Shown one piece after another: positions 48,424 to 60,400 of a stretch of 64,000 bases of DNA. Both the position numbers and the translations under genes were made by a program. Numbering within the stretch: the stretch's first letter is position 1; the number at the start of each line of letters is the position of its first letter. This stretch comes from Primulina eburnea (lineage: Eukaryota > Streptophyta > Magnoliopsida > Lamiales > Gesneriaceae), in NCBI RefSeq assembly GCF_022965805.1, contig NW_027331402.1:1-64000 (forward strand), given 5' to 3'. The notes under the pieces were generated by a model. The model was not told where the DNA came from, did no database searches, and saw nothing but the letters and a program-made list of their open reading frames with translations.

Positions 48424-48945
48424 AGAGTTTTACAGTATGTACACGGACCCGTCTACGGACGTCTGCACGGGATCCGTGTCCTCTGTTTTCTGCGCGGATT
48501 TGTTTCCTTTTCTAGAGTTTTATTATTTTGGGAGACTAGATTTTTGATATCTTTTGATATATTGACTATGTTGGACGAAAAATTACACGCAATACACATA
48601 ATATTTTGAGTTTATCAAACTTTTGAGAATTTTCTCTTAACTTTTTCAAAGCCAAGCTTTGTCAAATCAAATCAAACTTATCAAAGTTTTTAACTTTGTG
48701 GCGTTTGTCGATCGTTGCTTGTGCGGATTGTCGTAGGCAAAGTTCTTCGAAGGTTCGTATAGTTTTCGATTGTTTATCCTCGTGTTTATTTGTTGCTAAA
48801 CTCTTGCTAGTTTAGAGGTGAATATCACATATTACTTGATTCAAAAGATCGGGAAAAACACACGAATCTTAATATCGTAATTGAATAGAAGGTGCGATTT
48901 ATTTTTAATCGTGTTTGCTATTTATTCGTGTCAAGATTCATATCA
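48030..48945 (+). repeat. 3' LTR of family C (916 bp)
   Basis: It starts TGATGCGAACG and ends GATTCATATCA, the same length as the inverted LTR at 53550-54465. The CACGGACC / GGTCCGTG motif cluster occupies about 48230-48480. It is followed directly by the inverted satellite array. Confidence 0.9.
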
Positions 48946-51900
48946 TGCGCCATCTTAGAGAATCTATCCACAACAACGAAAATAGAATTCCTCCCCTTCT
49001 TAGTCCTAGGAAACCCCAAAATAAAGTCCATAGAAATGTCAATACAAGTTCTTTTTTAGAATAGCACGAAAAAGTGTTCCCAAAGTTCTTTGACAACTTC
49101 AGTTTGTCCATCCGTTTGAGGATGACAAGTAGTAGAAAACAACAATTTTGTGCCAAGTTTAGCCCATAAAATCTTCCAAAAGTAACTCAAAAATTTAACA
49201 TCGCGACCAGAAACTATAGTTCTAGGCATGCCATGCATCTTAGCGACTTATCTAAAGAACAAATCCGCAATGTTTGAAGCATAATCGGTTTTATGACAAG
49301 CTATAAAATGTGCCATCTTAGAGAATCTATCCACAACAACGAAAATAGAATCCCTCCCCTTCTCAGTCCTAGGCAACCCCAAAATAAAGTCCCTAGAAAT
49401 GTCAATCCAAGTTCTTTTTAAGAATAGCGCGCAAAAGTTTTCCCAAAGTGCTATTGACAACTTCAGTTTGTCCATCCGTTTGAGGATGACAAGTAGTAGA
49501 AAACAACAATTTTGTGCCAAGTTTATCCCATAAAGTCTTCCAAAAGTAACTCAAGAATTTAACATCGCGACCAGAAACAATAGTCCTAGGCATGCCATGC
49601 AACCTACCGACTTCTCTAAAGAACTAATCCGCCATGTTTGAAACATCATCGATTTTATGGCAAGCTATAAAATGTGCCATCTTAGAGAATCTATCCACAA
49701 CAACGAAAATAGAATCCATCCCCTTCTTAGTCCTAGGCACCCCAAAATAAAGTCCATAGAAATGTCAATCCAAGTTCTTTTTAAGAATAGCACGCAAAAG
49801 TGTTCCCAAAGTTCTATTGACAACTTCAGTTTGTCCATCCGTTTGAGGATGACAAGTAGTAGAAAACAACAATTTTGTGCCAAGTTTAGACCATAAAGTA
49901 TTCCAAAAGTAACTCAAGAATTTAACATCGCGACCAGAAACAATAGTCCTAGGCATGCCATGCAACCTACCGACTTCTCTAAAGAACAAATCCGCAATGT
50001 TTGAAGCATCATCGATTTTATGACAAGCTATAAAATGTGGCATCTTAGAAAATTTGTCCACAACAACGAAAATAGAATCCCTCCCCTTCTTAGTCCTAGG
50101 CAACCTCAAAATAAAGTCCATAGAAATGTCAATCCAAGTTCTTTTTAAGAATAGCACGCAAAAGTGTTCCCAAAGTGCTATTGACAACTTCAGTTTGTCC
50201 ATCCGTTTGAGGATGACAAGTAGTAGAAAACAACAATTTTGTGCCAAGTTTAGCCCATAAAGTCTTCCAAAAGAAACTCAAGAATTTAACATCGCGACAG
50301 AAACAATAGTCCTAGGCATGCCATGCAACCTTCCGACTTCTCTAAAGAACTAATCCGCAATGTTTGAAGCATCATCGGTTTTATGACAAGCTATAAAATG
50401 TGCCATCTCAGAGAATCTATCCACAACAACGAAAATAGAATCAATCCCCTTCTTAGTCGCAGGAAATCCCAAAATAAAGTCCATAGAAATGTCAATACAA
50501 GTTCTTTTTAAGAATAGCATGCAAAAGTGTTCCCAAAGTTATATTGACAACTTCAGTTTGTCCATCCCTTTGAGGATGACAAGTAGTAGAAAACAACAAT
50601 TTTGTGCCAAGTTTAGCCCATAAAGTATTCCAAAAGTGGCTCAAGAATTTAACATCGCGACCAGAAACAATAGTCCTAGGCGTGCCATGCAACCTACCTC
50701 CTTCTCTAAAGAACAAATCCGCAATGTTTGAAGCATCATCGGTTTTATGACAAGCTATAAAATGCGCCATCTTAGAGAATCTATCCACAACAACGAAAAT
50801 AGAATCCCTCCCCTTCTCAGTCCTAGGCAACCCCAAAATAAAGTCCCTAGAAATGTCAATCCAAGTTCTTTTTAAGAATAGCGCGCAAAAGTTTTCCCAA
50901 AGTGCTATTGACAACTTCAGTTTGTCCATCCGTTTGAGGATGACAAGTAGTAGAAAACAACAATTTTGTGCCAAGTTTATCCCATAAAGTCTTCCAAAAG
51001 TAACTCAAGAATTTAACATCGCGACCAGAAACAATAGTCCTAGGCATGCCATGCAACCTAACGACTTCTCTAAAGAACAAATCCGCGATGTTTGAAGCAT
51101 CATCGGTTTTATGACTAGCTAAAAAATGTGCTATCTTAGAGAATCTATCCACAACAACGAAAATAGAATCCATCCCCTTCTTAGTCCTAGGCACCCCAAA
51201 ATAAAGTCCATAGAAATGTCCATCCAAGTTCTTTTTAAGAATAGCACGCAAAAGTGTTCCCAAAGTGCTATTGACAACTTCAGTTTGTCCATCAGTTTGA
51301 GGATGAGAAGTAGTAGAAAACAACAATTTCGTGCCAAGTTTAGACCATAAAGAATTCCAAAAGTAACTCAAAAATTTAACATCGCGACCAGAATCAATAG
51401 TCTTAGGCATGCCATGCAACCTAACGACTTCTCTAATGAACAAATCCGCAATGTTTGAAGCATAATCGGTTTTATGACAAGCTATAAAATGTGCCATCTT
51501 AGAAAATCTATCCACAACAACGAAAATAGAATCCCTCCCCTTCTTAGTCCTAGGCGACCCCAAAATAAAGTCCATAGAAATGTCAATCCAAGTTCTTTTT
51601 AAGAATAGCACGCAAAAGTGTTCCCGAAGTTCTATTGACAACTTCAGTTTGTCCATCCGTTTGAGGATGACAAGTAGTAGAAAACAACAATTTTGTGCCA
51701 AGTTTAGCACATAAAGTATTCCAAAAGTGACTCAAGAATTTAACATCGCGACCAGAAACAATAGTCCTAGGCATGCCATGCAACCTACCGACTTCTCTAA
51801 AGAACTAATCCGCCATGTTTGAAACATCATCGATTTTATGACAAGCTATAAAATGTGCCATCTTAGAGAATCTATCCACAACAACGAAAATAGAATCCAT

Positions 51901-53549
51901 CCCCTTCTTAGTCCTAGGCACCCCAAAATAAAGTCCATAGAAATGTCAATCCAAGTTCTTTTTAAGAATAGCACGCAAAAGTGTTCCCAAAGTGCTATTG
52001 ACAACTTCAGTTTGTCCATCCGTTTGAGGATGACAAGTAGTAGAAAACAACAATTTTGTGCCAAGTTTAGCCCATAAAGTCTTCCAAAAGAAACTCAAGA
52101 ATTTAACATCGCGACCAGAAACAATAGTCCTAGGCATGCCATGCAACCTACCGACTTCTCTAAAGAACAAATCCGCAATGTTTGAAGCATCATCGATTTT
52201 ATGACAAGCTATAAAATGTGGCATCTTAGAAAATTTATCCACAACAACGAAAATAGAATCCCTCCCCTTCTTAGTCCTAGGCAACCTCAAAATAAAGTCC
52301 ATAGAAATGTCAATCCAAGTTCTTTTTAAGAATAGCATGCAAAAGTGTTCCCAAAGTGCTATTGACAACTTCAGTTTGTCCATCCGTTTGAGGATGACAA
52401 GTAGTAGAAAACAACAATTTTGTGCCAAGTTTAGCCCATAAAGTCTTCCAAAAGAAACTCAAGAATTTAACATCGCGACCAGAAACAATAGTCCTAGGCA
52501 TGCCATGCAACCTTCCGACTTCTCTAAAGAACTAATCCGCAATGTTTGAAGCATCATCGGTTTTATGACAAGCTATAAAATGTGTCATCTTAGAGAATCT
52601 ATCCACAACAACGAAAATAGAATCAATCCCCTTCTTAGTCGCAGGAAACCTCAAAATAAAGTCCATAGAAATGTCAATCCAAGTTCTTTTTAAGAATAGC
52701 ACGCAAAAGTGTTCCCAAAGTTCTATTGACAACTTCAGTTTGTCCATCCGTTTGAGGATGACAAGTAGTAGAAAACAACAATTTTGTGCCAAGTTTAGAC
52801 CATAAAGTATTCCAAAAGTAACTCAAGAATTTAACATCGCGACCAGAAACAATAGTCCTAGGCATGCCATGCAACCTACCAACTTCTCTAAAGAACAAAT
52901 CCGCAAAGTTTGAAGCATCATCGATTTTATGACAAGCTATAAAATGTGCCATCTTAGAGAATCTATCCACAACAACGAAAATAGAATCCCTCCCCTTCTT
53001 AGTCCTAGGCAACCTCAAAATAAAGTCCATAGAAATGTCAATCCAAGTTCTTTTTAAGAATAGCACGCAAAAGTGTTCCCAAAGTGCTATTGACAACTTC
53101 AGTTTGTCCATCCGTTTGAGGATGACAAGTAGTAGAAAACAACAATTTTGTGCCAAGTTTAGCCCATAAAGTCTTCCAAAAGAAACTCAAGAATTTAACA
53201 TCGCGACCAGAAACAATAGTTCTAGGCATGCCATGCAACCTTCCGACTTCTCTAAAGAACAAATACGCAATGTTTGAAGCATCATCGGTTTTATGACAAG
53301 CTATAAAATGCGCCATCTTGGAGAATCTATCCACAACAACGAAAATAGAATCCCTCCCCTTCTTAGTCCTAGGAAACCCCAAAATAAAGTCTATAGAAAT
53401 GTCAATACAAGTTCTTTTTTAGAATAGCACGAAAAAGTGTTCCCAAAGTTCTTTGACAACTTCAGTTTGTCCACCCGTTTGAGGATGACAAGTAGTAGAA
53501 AACAACAATTTTGTGCCAAGTTTAGCCCATAAAATCTTCCAAAAGTAAC
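48946..53549 (-). repeat. Inverted satellite array: about 12.6 units of the 364-bp repeat, diverged
   Basis: The same integrase-core unit in minus orientation, running between two family C 3' LTRs. Units differ from one another by scattered substitutions ([27 protein letters not shown] variants), with local indels, and blocks appear to recur in a higher-order pattern. Gly replaces the middle catalytic Asp in the units I read (GRDVKF preceded by Ser-Gly). Some units hold internal stops. It is older or less homogenized than the forward array. Confidence 0.94.
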
Positions 53550-54465
53550 TGATGTGAATCTTGACTCGAATAAATAGCAAACACGATTAAAAATAAATCG
53601 CACCCTCTATTCAATTACGATATTAAGATCCGTGTGTTTCCCGATCTTTTGATTCAAGTATTGTGTGATATTCACCTCTAAACTAGCAGGAGTTTAGCAA
53701 CAAATAAACACGAGGATAAACAATCGAAAACTATACGAACCTTCGAAGAACTTTGCCTACGACAATCCGCACAAGCAACGATCGACAAACGCCACAAAGT
53801 TAAAAACTTTGATAAGTTTGATTTGATTTGACAAAGCTAAAAGCTTTGAAAAGTTGAGAGAAAATTCTCACAAGTTTGATAAACTCAAAATAATATGTGT
53901 ATTGTGTCTTCAAAATTCGTCCAAGATATGTCTTATATCAAAAGATAACAAAAATCTAGTTTCCTAGCAAAGTAAAACTCTAAAGAAGGAAACAAAATCG
54001 CGCAGAAAACACTGGACACGGACCCCGGGCAGACCTCCGTGTCTGGGTCCGTGTACATACTGTACTAATCTTCATCCGGAATCAAGGGACACGGACCCCG
54101 TGCTCACCTCCGGGTACGGGTCCGTGTAGATACTGTATTCGCCAACTTCAAAGGGTACGGACCCCGTGCCTGGGTCCGTCTCCAGGTCCGTGCAGCCACT
54201 GTAAAAACTCATCCCAGCTTGTAAAGGACACGGACCCCGTGTGCAGGTCCGTGTGCATGTCCGTCCAGACTCTGTCAGCAACATCAATGCTTGAATGACT
54301 TTCCGTTGGCCTCCAAACGTACTCCCATGCATCTCGACCTCTTCCGGCTTGCTCATGACTCCTTGTAGCGCCTCCTTGAATCTCTTTAGTCAATCCCTCG
54401 TGATTGGTCCCTCCGGCAACTGCAAAGGATCCCATGCTTTCCTTGGGACGTCCACGTTCGCATCA
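53550..54465 (-). repeat. 3' LTR of family C (916 bp, minus sense)
   Basis: Plus-strand ends are TGATGTGAATC and GTTCGCATCA. The CACGGACC motif cluster is at about 54013-54275. A polypurine tract in minus sense (AGAAGGGGAGGA) lies at 54466-54477. It borders the inverted satellite on the left. Confidence 0.92.
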
Positions 54466-55299
54466 TCCTCCCCTTCTTGAAAAGGATTTGTCCTCAAATC
54501 TTGCTCATCACCTACATCAAACAACGACAAATCACTAACATTAAATGTAGAACTTACGTTGTACTCACCTGGCAAGTCGAGTTTGTAGGCGTTGTCATTG
54601 ATTCTCTCAAGAACTTGGAATGGTCCATCGCCCCTAGGTAATAGCTTTGAGCGTCGCTTCTCCGGAAACCTCTCCTTCCTCAAGTGTAGCCACACCCAAT
54701 CCCCCTTCTCAAATACCACCTTCTTTTTCCCTTTGTTGGCTTGCCTAGCATATTGTTCATTCTTCTTCTCAATGTTGGCTTTGGCCTTTTCATGCAACCC
54801 CCTAACAAATTCAGCCTTCTTTTTGCCATCCATGTTTAACCTTTCACTCACAGGTAAAGACATCAAATCCAACGGAGTCAAAGGATTAAAACCGTATACA
54901 ATTTCAAATGGCGAATAGTTAGTAGTAGAATGCACACAACGATTATAAGCAAATTCAACAAATGGCAAGCAATTTTCCCAATTCTTTAAGTTCTTCTTGA
55001 GAATAGCACGTAATAAAGTTCCTAACGTCCTATTAACTACCTCAGTTTGACCATCAGTTTGAGGATGACAGGTCGTAGAAAACAGTAATTTAGTGCCAAG
55101 TTTAGCCCACAGTGTTTTCCAAAAGTAACTTAGGAATTTAACATCACGGTCCGACACAATGGTCCTAGGCATGCCATGCAGCCTAACGACTTCTCTAAAG
55201 AATAGGTCCGCAATGTTAGATGCATCATCCGTCTTGTGACAAGCAATAAAGTGTGCCATTTTCGAAAACCTATCCACAACAACAAATATAGAGTCTCTC
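54390..55299 (-). pseudogene. Family C integrase with intact core, truncated by element B
   Basis: Minus-sense frame of about 295 residues ([10 protein letters not shown] start is a GTG, internal to the gene). It includes the integrase core with the normal middle Asp (IVSDRDVKF) and Glu (DGQTEVVN), [45 protein letters not shown] and the [13 protein letters not shown] tail. It enters the 3' LTR and stops at GPITRD, where a CGA codon of the copy at 48100 has become TGA. Element B interrupts it at 55299; it continues at 63973 with GLPRTKKGR. The core protein is nearly the same as the satellite-encoded one, though the nucleotides differ at many third positions. Confidence 0.9.
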
Positions 55300-55437
55300 T
55301 GTAATGCCCTAGATTGAATATGAATAGATAGAAATTAAGAAATGTAATGCCTGAGATTGTTGGAGGTAGTTGAATACGAAATGCAAGAACAGGCGGGGCG
55401 AAACGATGCGGGAAAATATGAAATTTTAGATGTGCAA

Positions 55438-55665
55438 GACCGCACCCGCGGTCTGGCAAGCACCGCACCCGCGGTGCAATGAGCAGAAATTTGTAACATT
55501 CCCGTACCCACACCGCACCCGCGGTAGAACTAGACCGCACCCGCGGTGCTGAGACCGCACCCGCGGTAGTTACATGACCTCACCCGCGGTCATCACTTGT
55601 GAAAAATAAAAGTTCTGCCGAAGTCACAGCGCACCCGCGCTCCGAAGGGCACCGCACCCGCGGTC
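55438..55665 (+). promoter_or_regulatory. GC-rich CCGCACCCGCGGT motif cluster upstream of TATA in B LTR
   Basis: About eight copies of [GC]ACCGCACCCGCGGT[N] lie within 228 bp, ending 10 bp before TATAAAG. The 3' LTR has the same cluster at 62215-62442. Position implies U3 enhancer or promoter repeats. The motif and its orientation in element sense match those of family A LTRs. Confidence 0.68.
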
Positions 55666-55675
55666 ATGCGTGGCT

Positions 55676-55682
55676 TATAAAG
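55676..55682 (+). promoter_or_regulatory. Probable TATA box of element B LTR
   Basis: TATAAAG follows the motif cluster in an otherwise GC-rich stretch. Transcription would start some 30 bp downstream. The copy in the 3' LTR is at 62453-62459. Confidence 0.65.
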
Positions 55683-57200
55683 AATGAGCCATGTGTTCAA
55701 ACCATGCAACATATATATAGAATTGTCTCGATTCTTTCTTCATTTTCAGCAGAAGGGGTCGAGAATTCCAAGGAGAGAAACTTCATTTCTTAGACTCTGT
55801 AATTGTGCTTTTGTAAGATTTACTCATCCAAATTTAAATTCGACTGCGGTTTTGAGCTCCTCTCGTTACTAGCTACAAAGTGATGTAAGTTTTATGTAAT
55901 TTCAACAGGTTTTGAAATTCAGATGTTTAGGAAATTAGAATATGATAGTTATATTGTGTTCTTGACGTATTGAGCATGATATATTCGTAAACGGATCAAA
56001 GAAATGATATCATATGTATTTCCTATGGATTTCAGTATGATTTATGAATTATTGGGATAGAATTATTGTGTTTTGGATGAATATTGTATTGGATTATGAT
56101 TGAGAATAAGATAGTGTTGATATCTGTTGAGAATTTGATTGACCGGTATCGAGAATTACGTTGTTATGCCGTCGAAATGTATTGAGATCACGTAGTGACT
56201 TGGATATATGTTGGTTTAGATGAGAAATTGATAGAGTGCGTATCAACATTTACATTTAAGATTCAATTTGGCGACCGTGACAGCGATTCTACGACGAAAG
56301 GTATAGTACATGTTTTGTTTGGGGAATCACGACTCAAATGAGATCAAATTTGAGTTTCCCAACCAAAATCACATACTTGTTTTATTGTTCATACCTTGAT
56401 ATGATTATGATTGTTATAGATTTATTTATAGAACTTGTATGCAGATCTTGCTATGCTTTGTGTACAGATCATGTAGCATTGCATTATGCTTGTTTACAGA
56501 TTTTGTATTCATGCATTAAGATAGGGCAGTCTGGAGATCAGGCAGACTACTAGATGTTCGGCGATATCTCAGCTTAGGGGATGATCACCGCCCTTTGTAG
56601 ACGTGGATACAGATCAGGCCGAAATCTAGGAATAAGACGTACAGCACCACGATTGGTAGGGTAGGTGACAGACAGTGACGTCTTATTCACAACGGGATCC
56701 CTAGAGTTTTAGTCGAGTCGCATCTAGACATGATTAGACTCGCATTGCATGATTATATATGAATGACATTCATATTAGCATGTTTCATGTTTTAGATTGT
56801 TGTATTGCATGTATACATGTTTATACTGGGATTTGTTCTCACCGGTTTTCCGGCTGTTGTTATGTCTGTATGTGTGCATAACAACAGGTGGGGCAGGATC
56901 TGGGTCACGACAGAGATGAGCGATGGACATAGCGTGGTGATCACGGGCCTAGCAGATGGACTAGTAGAGTTACTTTTATCTTGTACTGTATTTCACTACT
57001 AGTTACAGAGGATGGATTAAAACAAGAAATGTTGTATCCTATGTTTGTATATTATGTTTGCATGTTTTAAAATTAATAAAGAACTGATGTTGTTTAGTTA
57101 CATTTGAGTTAATGTAAAAAGCGAAAATTTGACCCACTTTTATATTATTGATCCATTTAATCCCAAGATAAAGAATTAGAGCCCGGGTCCCCACAAGAGG

Positions 57201-57212
57201 TGGTATCAGAGC
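57201..57212 (+). other. Primer-binding site of element B (initiator-Met tRNA)
   Basis: TGGTATCAGAGC, 5 nt (AGAGG) after the LTR. A 232-bp leader leads to the gag ATG. Confidence 0.93.
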
Positions 57213-57444
57213 GATAATTCCTTTAAAGTAAGAGAAGATAGAATGAGCGGGGTAGATCGAGTCTTTTTCTTGCCTTATGATGTGCTAGCATGATTTAATG
57301 CTTTCCTTATTGTGTGCGTGTTATTTGATTTGATTATAACATGTGATTAACTGAATCAGAACTGATTCTAGATCAGAGGTAACTGACTAGAGGATGGCTG
57401 ATACAGTTGTATATTTTGTATACTAATCCTTTGGATTATTAGAT

Positions 57445-60400
57445 ATGCCTCCTAGAAGAACAGCCGTACCTCTACGACCAGCAGCGCCAGAACAGGGGAG
57501 CACATCCGGAGATCCTATGGATGTTACAGCGACCCCTATGGAGACGTTGCTGAAGCGATTCCAATCCTTTCGACCTCCCACATTAAAAGGTACCGAGAAT
57601 GCCATCGAGTGCGAAAGTTGGCTTGAGGACATTGAAATGTTATTCGACTCTTTGGAGTACAGTGACGAGAAGAGAATAAAGCTAATTGGCCATCAATTGC
57701 AAGATATAGCCAAGATGTGGTGGTTGAACATTAGGAGAGCTTTAGAGCAGCGGGGTACCGAGATTACTTGGAAAGTATTCAAGACAGAGTTTTATCAGCG
57801 ATTCTTTCCTGTATCCTATCGTAAAGATAAAAGCGCTGAATTCGCAAACCTGAGGCAAGGGCAATTGAATATTGAAGAGTACGTTGCTAAATTTTCCTCT
57901 TTGCTTCGTTTTGCACCCCATGTTTCAGGGAATGACGAGGCCATGGCGGATCAGTTTATAAATGGCCTGAATCCAGATATCTTTACGTTGGTCAATACTG
58001 GGAGACCCGATAATTTCTCGGATACATTGAATCGTGCCAAAGGAGCTGAAGCAGGATTGCTTAGGCAACGGAGTGCTCCGTATGTTGCACCGAGTCCGAG
58101 ACCGCCACTACCTCCATCCCAAGTTCCTCCTCTTCGATTCGAAAGTGGTGGTAGTAGTAGTGGACGCAAAGAACAGCTGAAGGCGAAGGGGAAACAGTTT
58201 AAGCGACCTGGGAGCAGTTCGTCGAGCTCCAGCGGATCAAGACAGACTGGTTTTGATCAAAGTTCAAGGACTTCAGGTGTCTACTGTAATTCTTGTGGAG
58301 GTAGGCATGCGACTGAACAGTGCCAAGGAGTTACAGGCCGATGTAATATTTGTAGGCAACCGGGACATTTTGCCAAAGTCTGCCCACAGAGAGGCGTACA
58401 GCAAGGCCAGAGTGGAAGAGCATCCGGTTCCGTACCTCAGTTTGAGAGGCAGGCATCATCGGTTCACTCTTTTCAGCCTCCACCAGCATCGACTCCACCC
58501 AGAGGCCGAGGTAGTCAGACGGTGAGTCAACCTCCGAGGCAACAGGCCCAAGTGTTTGCATTGACCGAAGAGCAAGCACAAGATGCACCAGATGAGGTGA
58601 TAGCAGGTAACTACTCTCTTTATGGTTATCCTGCTTATATCTTGATAGATACAGGTGCATCGCATACATTCATTTCAGAACGATTTGCATTGATGCATTC
58701 ATTGCCTGTTGAGTCTTTGCTAGATGTTGTGTCTATTAATTCTCCGTTGGGAAGTGGATTGATATCTGTGACTACGGTTAGACATTGCATTCTACAGTTT
58801 GAGGGGCATGAGATTGACCTAGATTGTATAGTGTTGGGTCTAGCTGATTTTGATTGTATAGTCGGTATTGACATGCTAACGAAGTATAGAGCTACCGTGG
58901 ATTGTTTCCACAAGATTGTCAGATTCAGACCCGAGATGACAGACGAGTGGAAATTCTACGGGAAGGGTTCCAGATCTCGGATTCCCTTGATTTCGGCTCT
59001 TACTATGAACAGATTGTTACAAAAAGGAGCAGATGGTTTCTTTATTTATGCTGTAGATATGCAGAAGTCGAGCCCGACGTTGGCAGATATACCAGTAGTG
59101 CGGGAATTTCCAGATATTTTTCCAGATGAAATCCCAGGATTACCTCCGGTTCGTGAGGTAGATTTCAGTATTGATCTTACACCAGGTACCGTCCCTATTT
59201 CGAGAGCTCCGTATAGGATGGCACCCATCGAACTAAAAGAATTGAAAGCACAATTAGAAGATCTTCTGGCCAAGGGATATATCAGACCTAGTGTATCTCC
59301 TTGGGGCGCTCCGGTGCTGTTTGTGCGGAAGAAAGATGGTTCGATGCGATTGTGTATAGACTACCGGCAACTGAACAAGGCAACGATCAAGAATAAATAT
59401 CCTTTGCCTAGGATTGATGATTTATTTGATCAGTTGCAGGGATCTTTTGAGTATTCTAAGATTGATTTGCGATCCGGGTATCATCAGCTCAGAGTTCGAG
59501 ATATAGACATACCAAAGACAGCATTTCGAACCAGGTATGGACATTACGAATTTATTGTCATGCCTTTTGGTTTAACAAATGCTCCTACGGTATTTATGGG
59601 CTTGATGAACCAAGTGTTTCAGAGATATTTGGATGAATTTGTCATTGTTTTCATCGATGATATTTTTGTGTATTCGAAGAACAGAAATGAGCATGCAGAG
59701 CATCTCAGAATTGTTTTGCAGACATTGAGAAATGAGCAACTGTATGCGAAATTGTCAAAGTGTGAGTTTTGGCTGAACCGAGTTGTATTCTTGGGGCATA
59801 TCATTTCTGGAGATGGTATTTCTGTTGATCCAAGTAAAGTGGAAGCTGTGATCAGTTGGTCGAGACCGACTTCTGTGCCAGAAATACGCAGTTTCATGGG
59901 CTTAGCCGGATACTACAGAAGATTTATCAAAGATTTCTCCAGTATTGCAAAGCCAATAACTCAATTGACGCAAAAGAATGCACCATTTGTTTGGTCAGAG
60001 GAGTGCGAGTCTAGTTTCCTAGAACTGAAGAAAAGGCTGACTAGTGCTCCAGTACTGACGATACCTTCAGGTACGGGTGATTTCGTTGTATATTGTGATG
60101 CCTCTCACAGAGGTTTGGGATGTGTTCTTATGCAGCGAGGCCATGTGATCATACGCCTCGAGACAATTGAAGCCACATGAAGTTCGATACCCCATTCATG
60201 ATCTGGAATTGGCGGCTATCGTATTTGCATTAAAGATTTGGCGTCATTATCTCTACGGCGAAAAATTTGAGATCTTCTCCGATCACAAAAGCCTGAAGTA
60301 CCTATTTTCTCAATCAGAACTGAACATGAGGCAGCGTAGATGGCTTGATCTACTGAAAGATTTTGATTGTGAAATCAAATACTATCCCGGAAAGTCAAAT

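Larger units (their letters stand above)
55300..57195 (+). repeat. 5' LTR of element B (1896 bp)
   Basis: It starts TGTAATGCCC and ends GTCCCCACA. It holds the GC-rich motif cluster at 55438-55665 and a TATA box at 55676. Short frames inside are not genes. Confidence 0.95.

Noticed and set aside
56338..57002. Small frames in the element B LTR (71 and 65 codons), repeated at 63113 and 63581
   Set aside because: They are inside a non-coding LTR, duplicated only with the LTR, with no recognizable domain.
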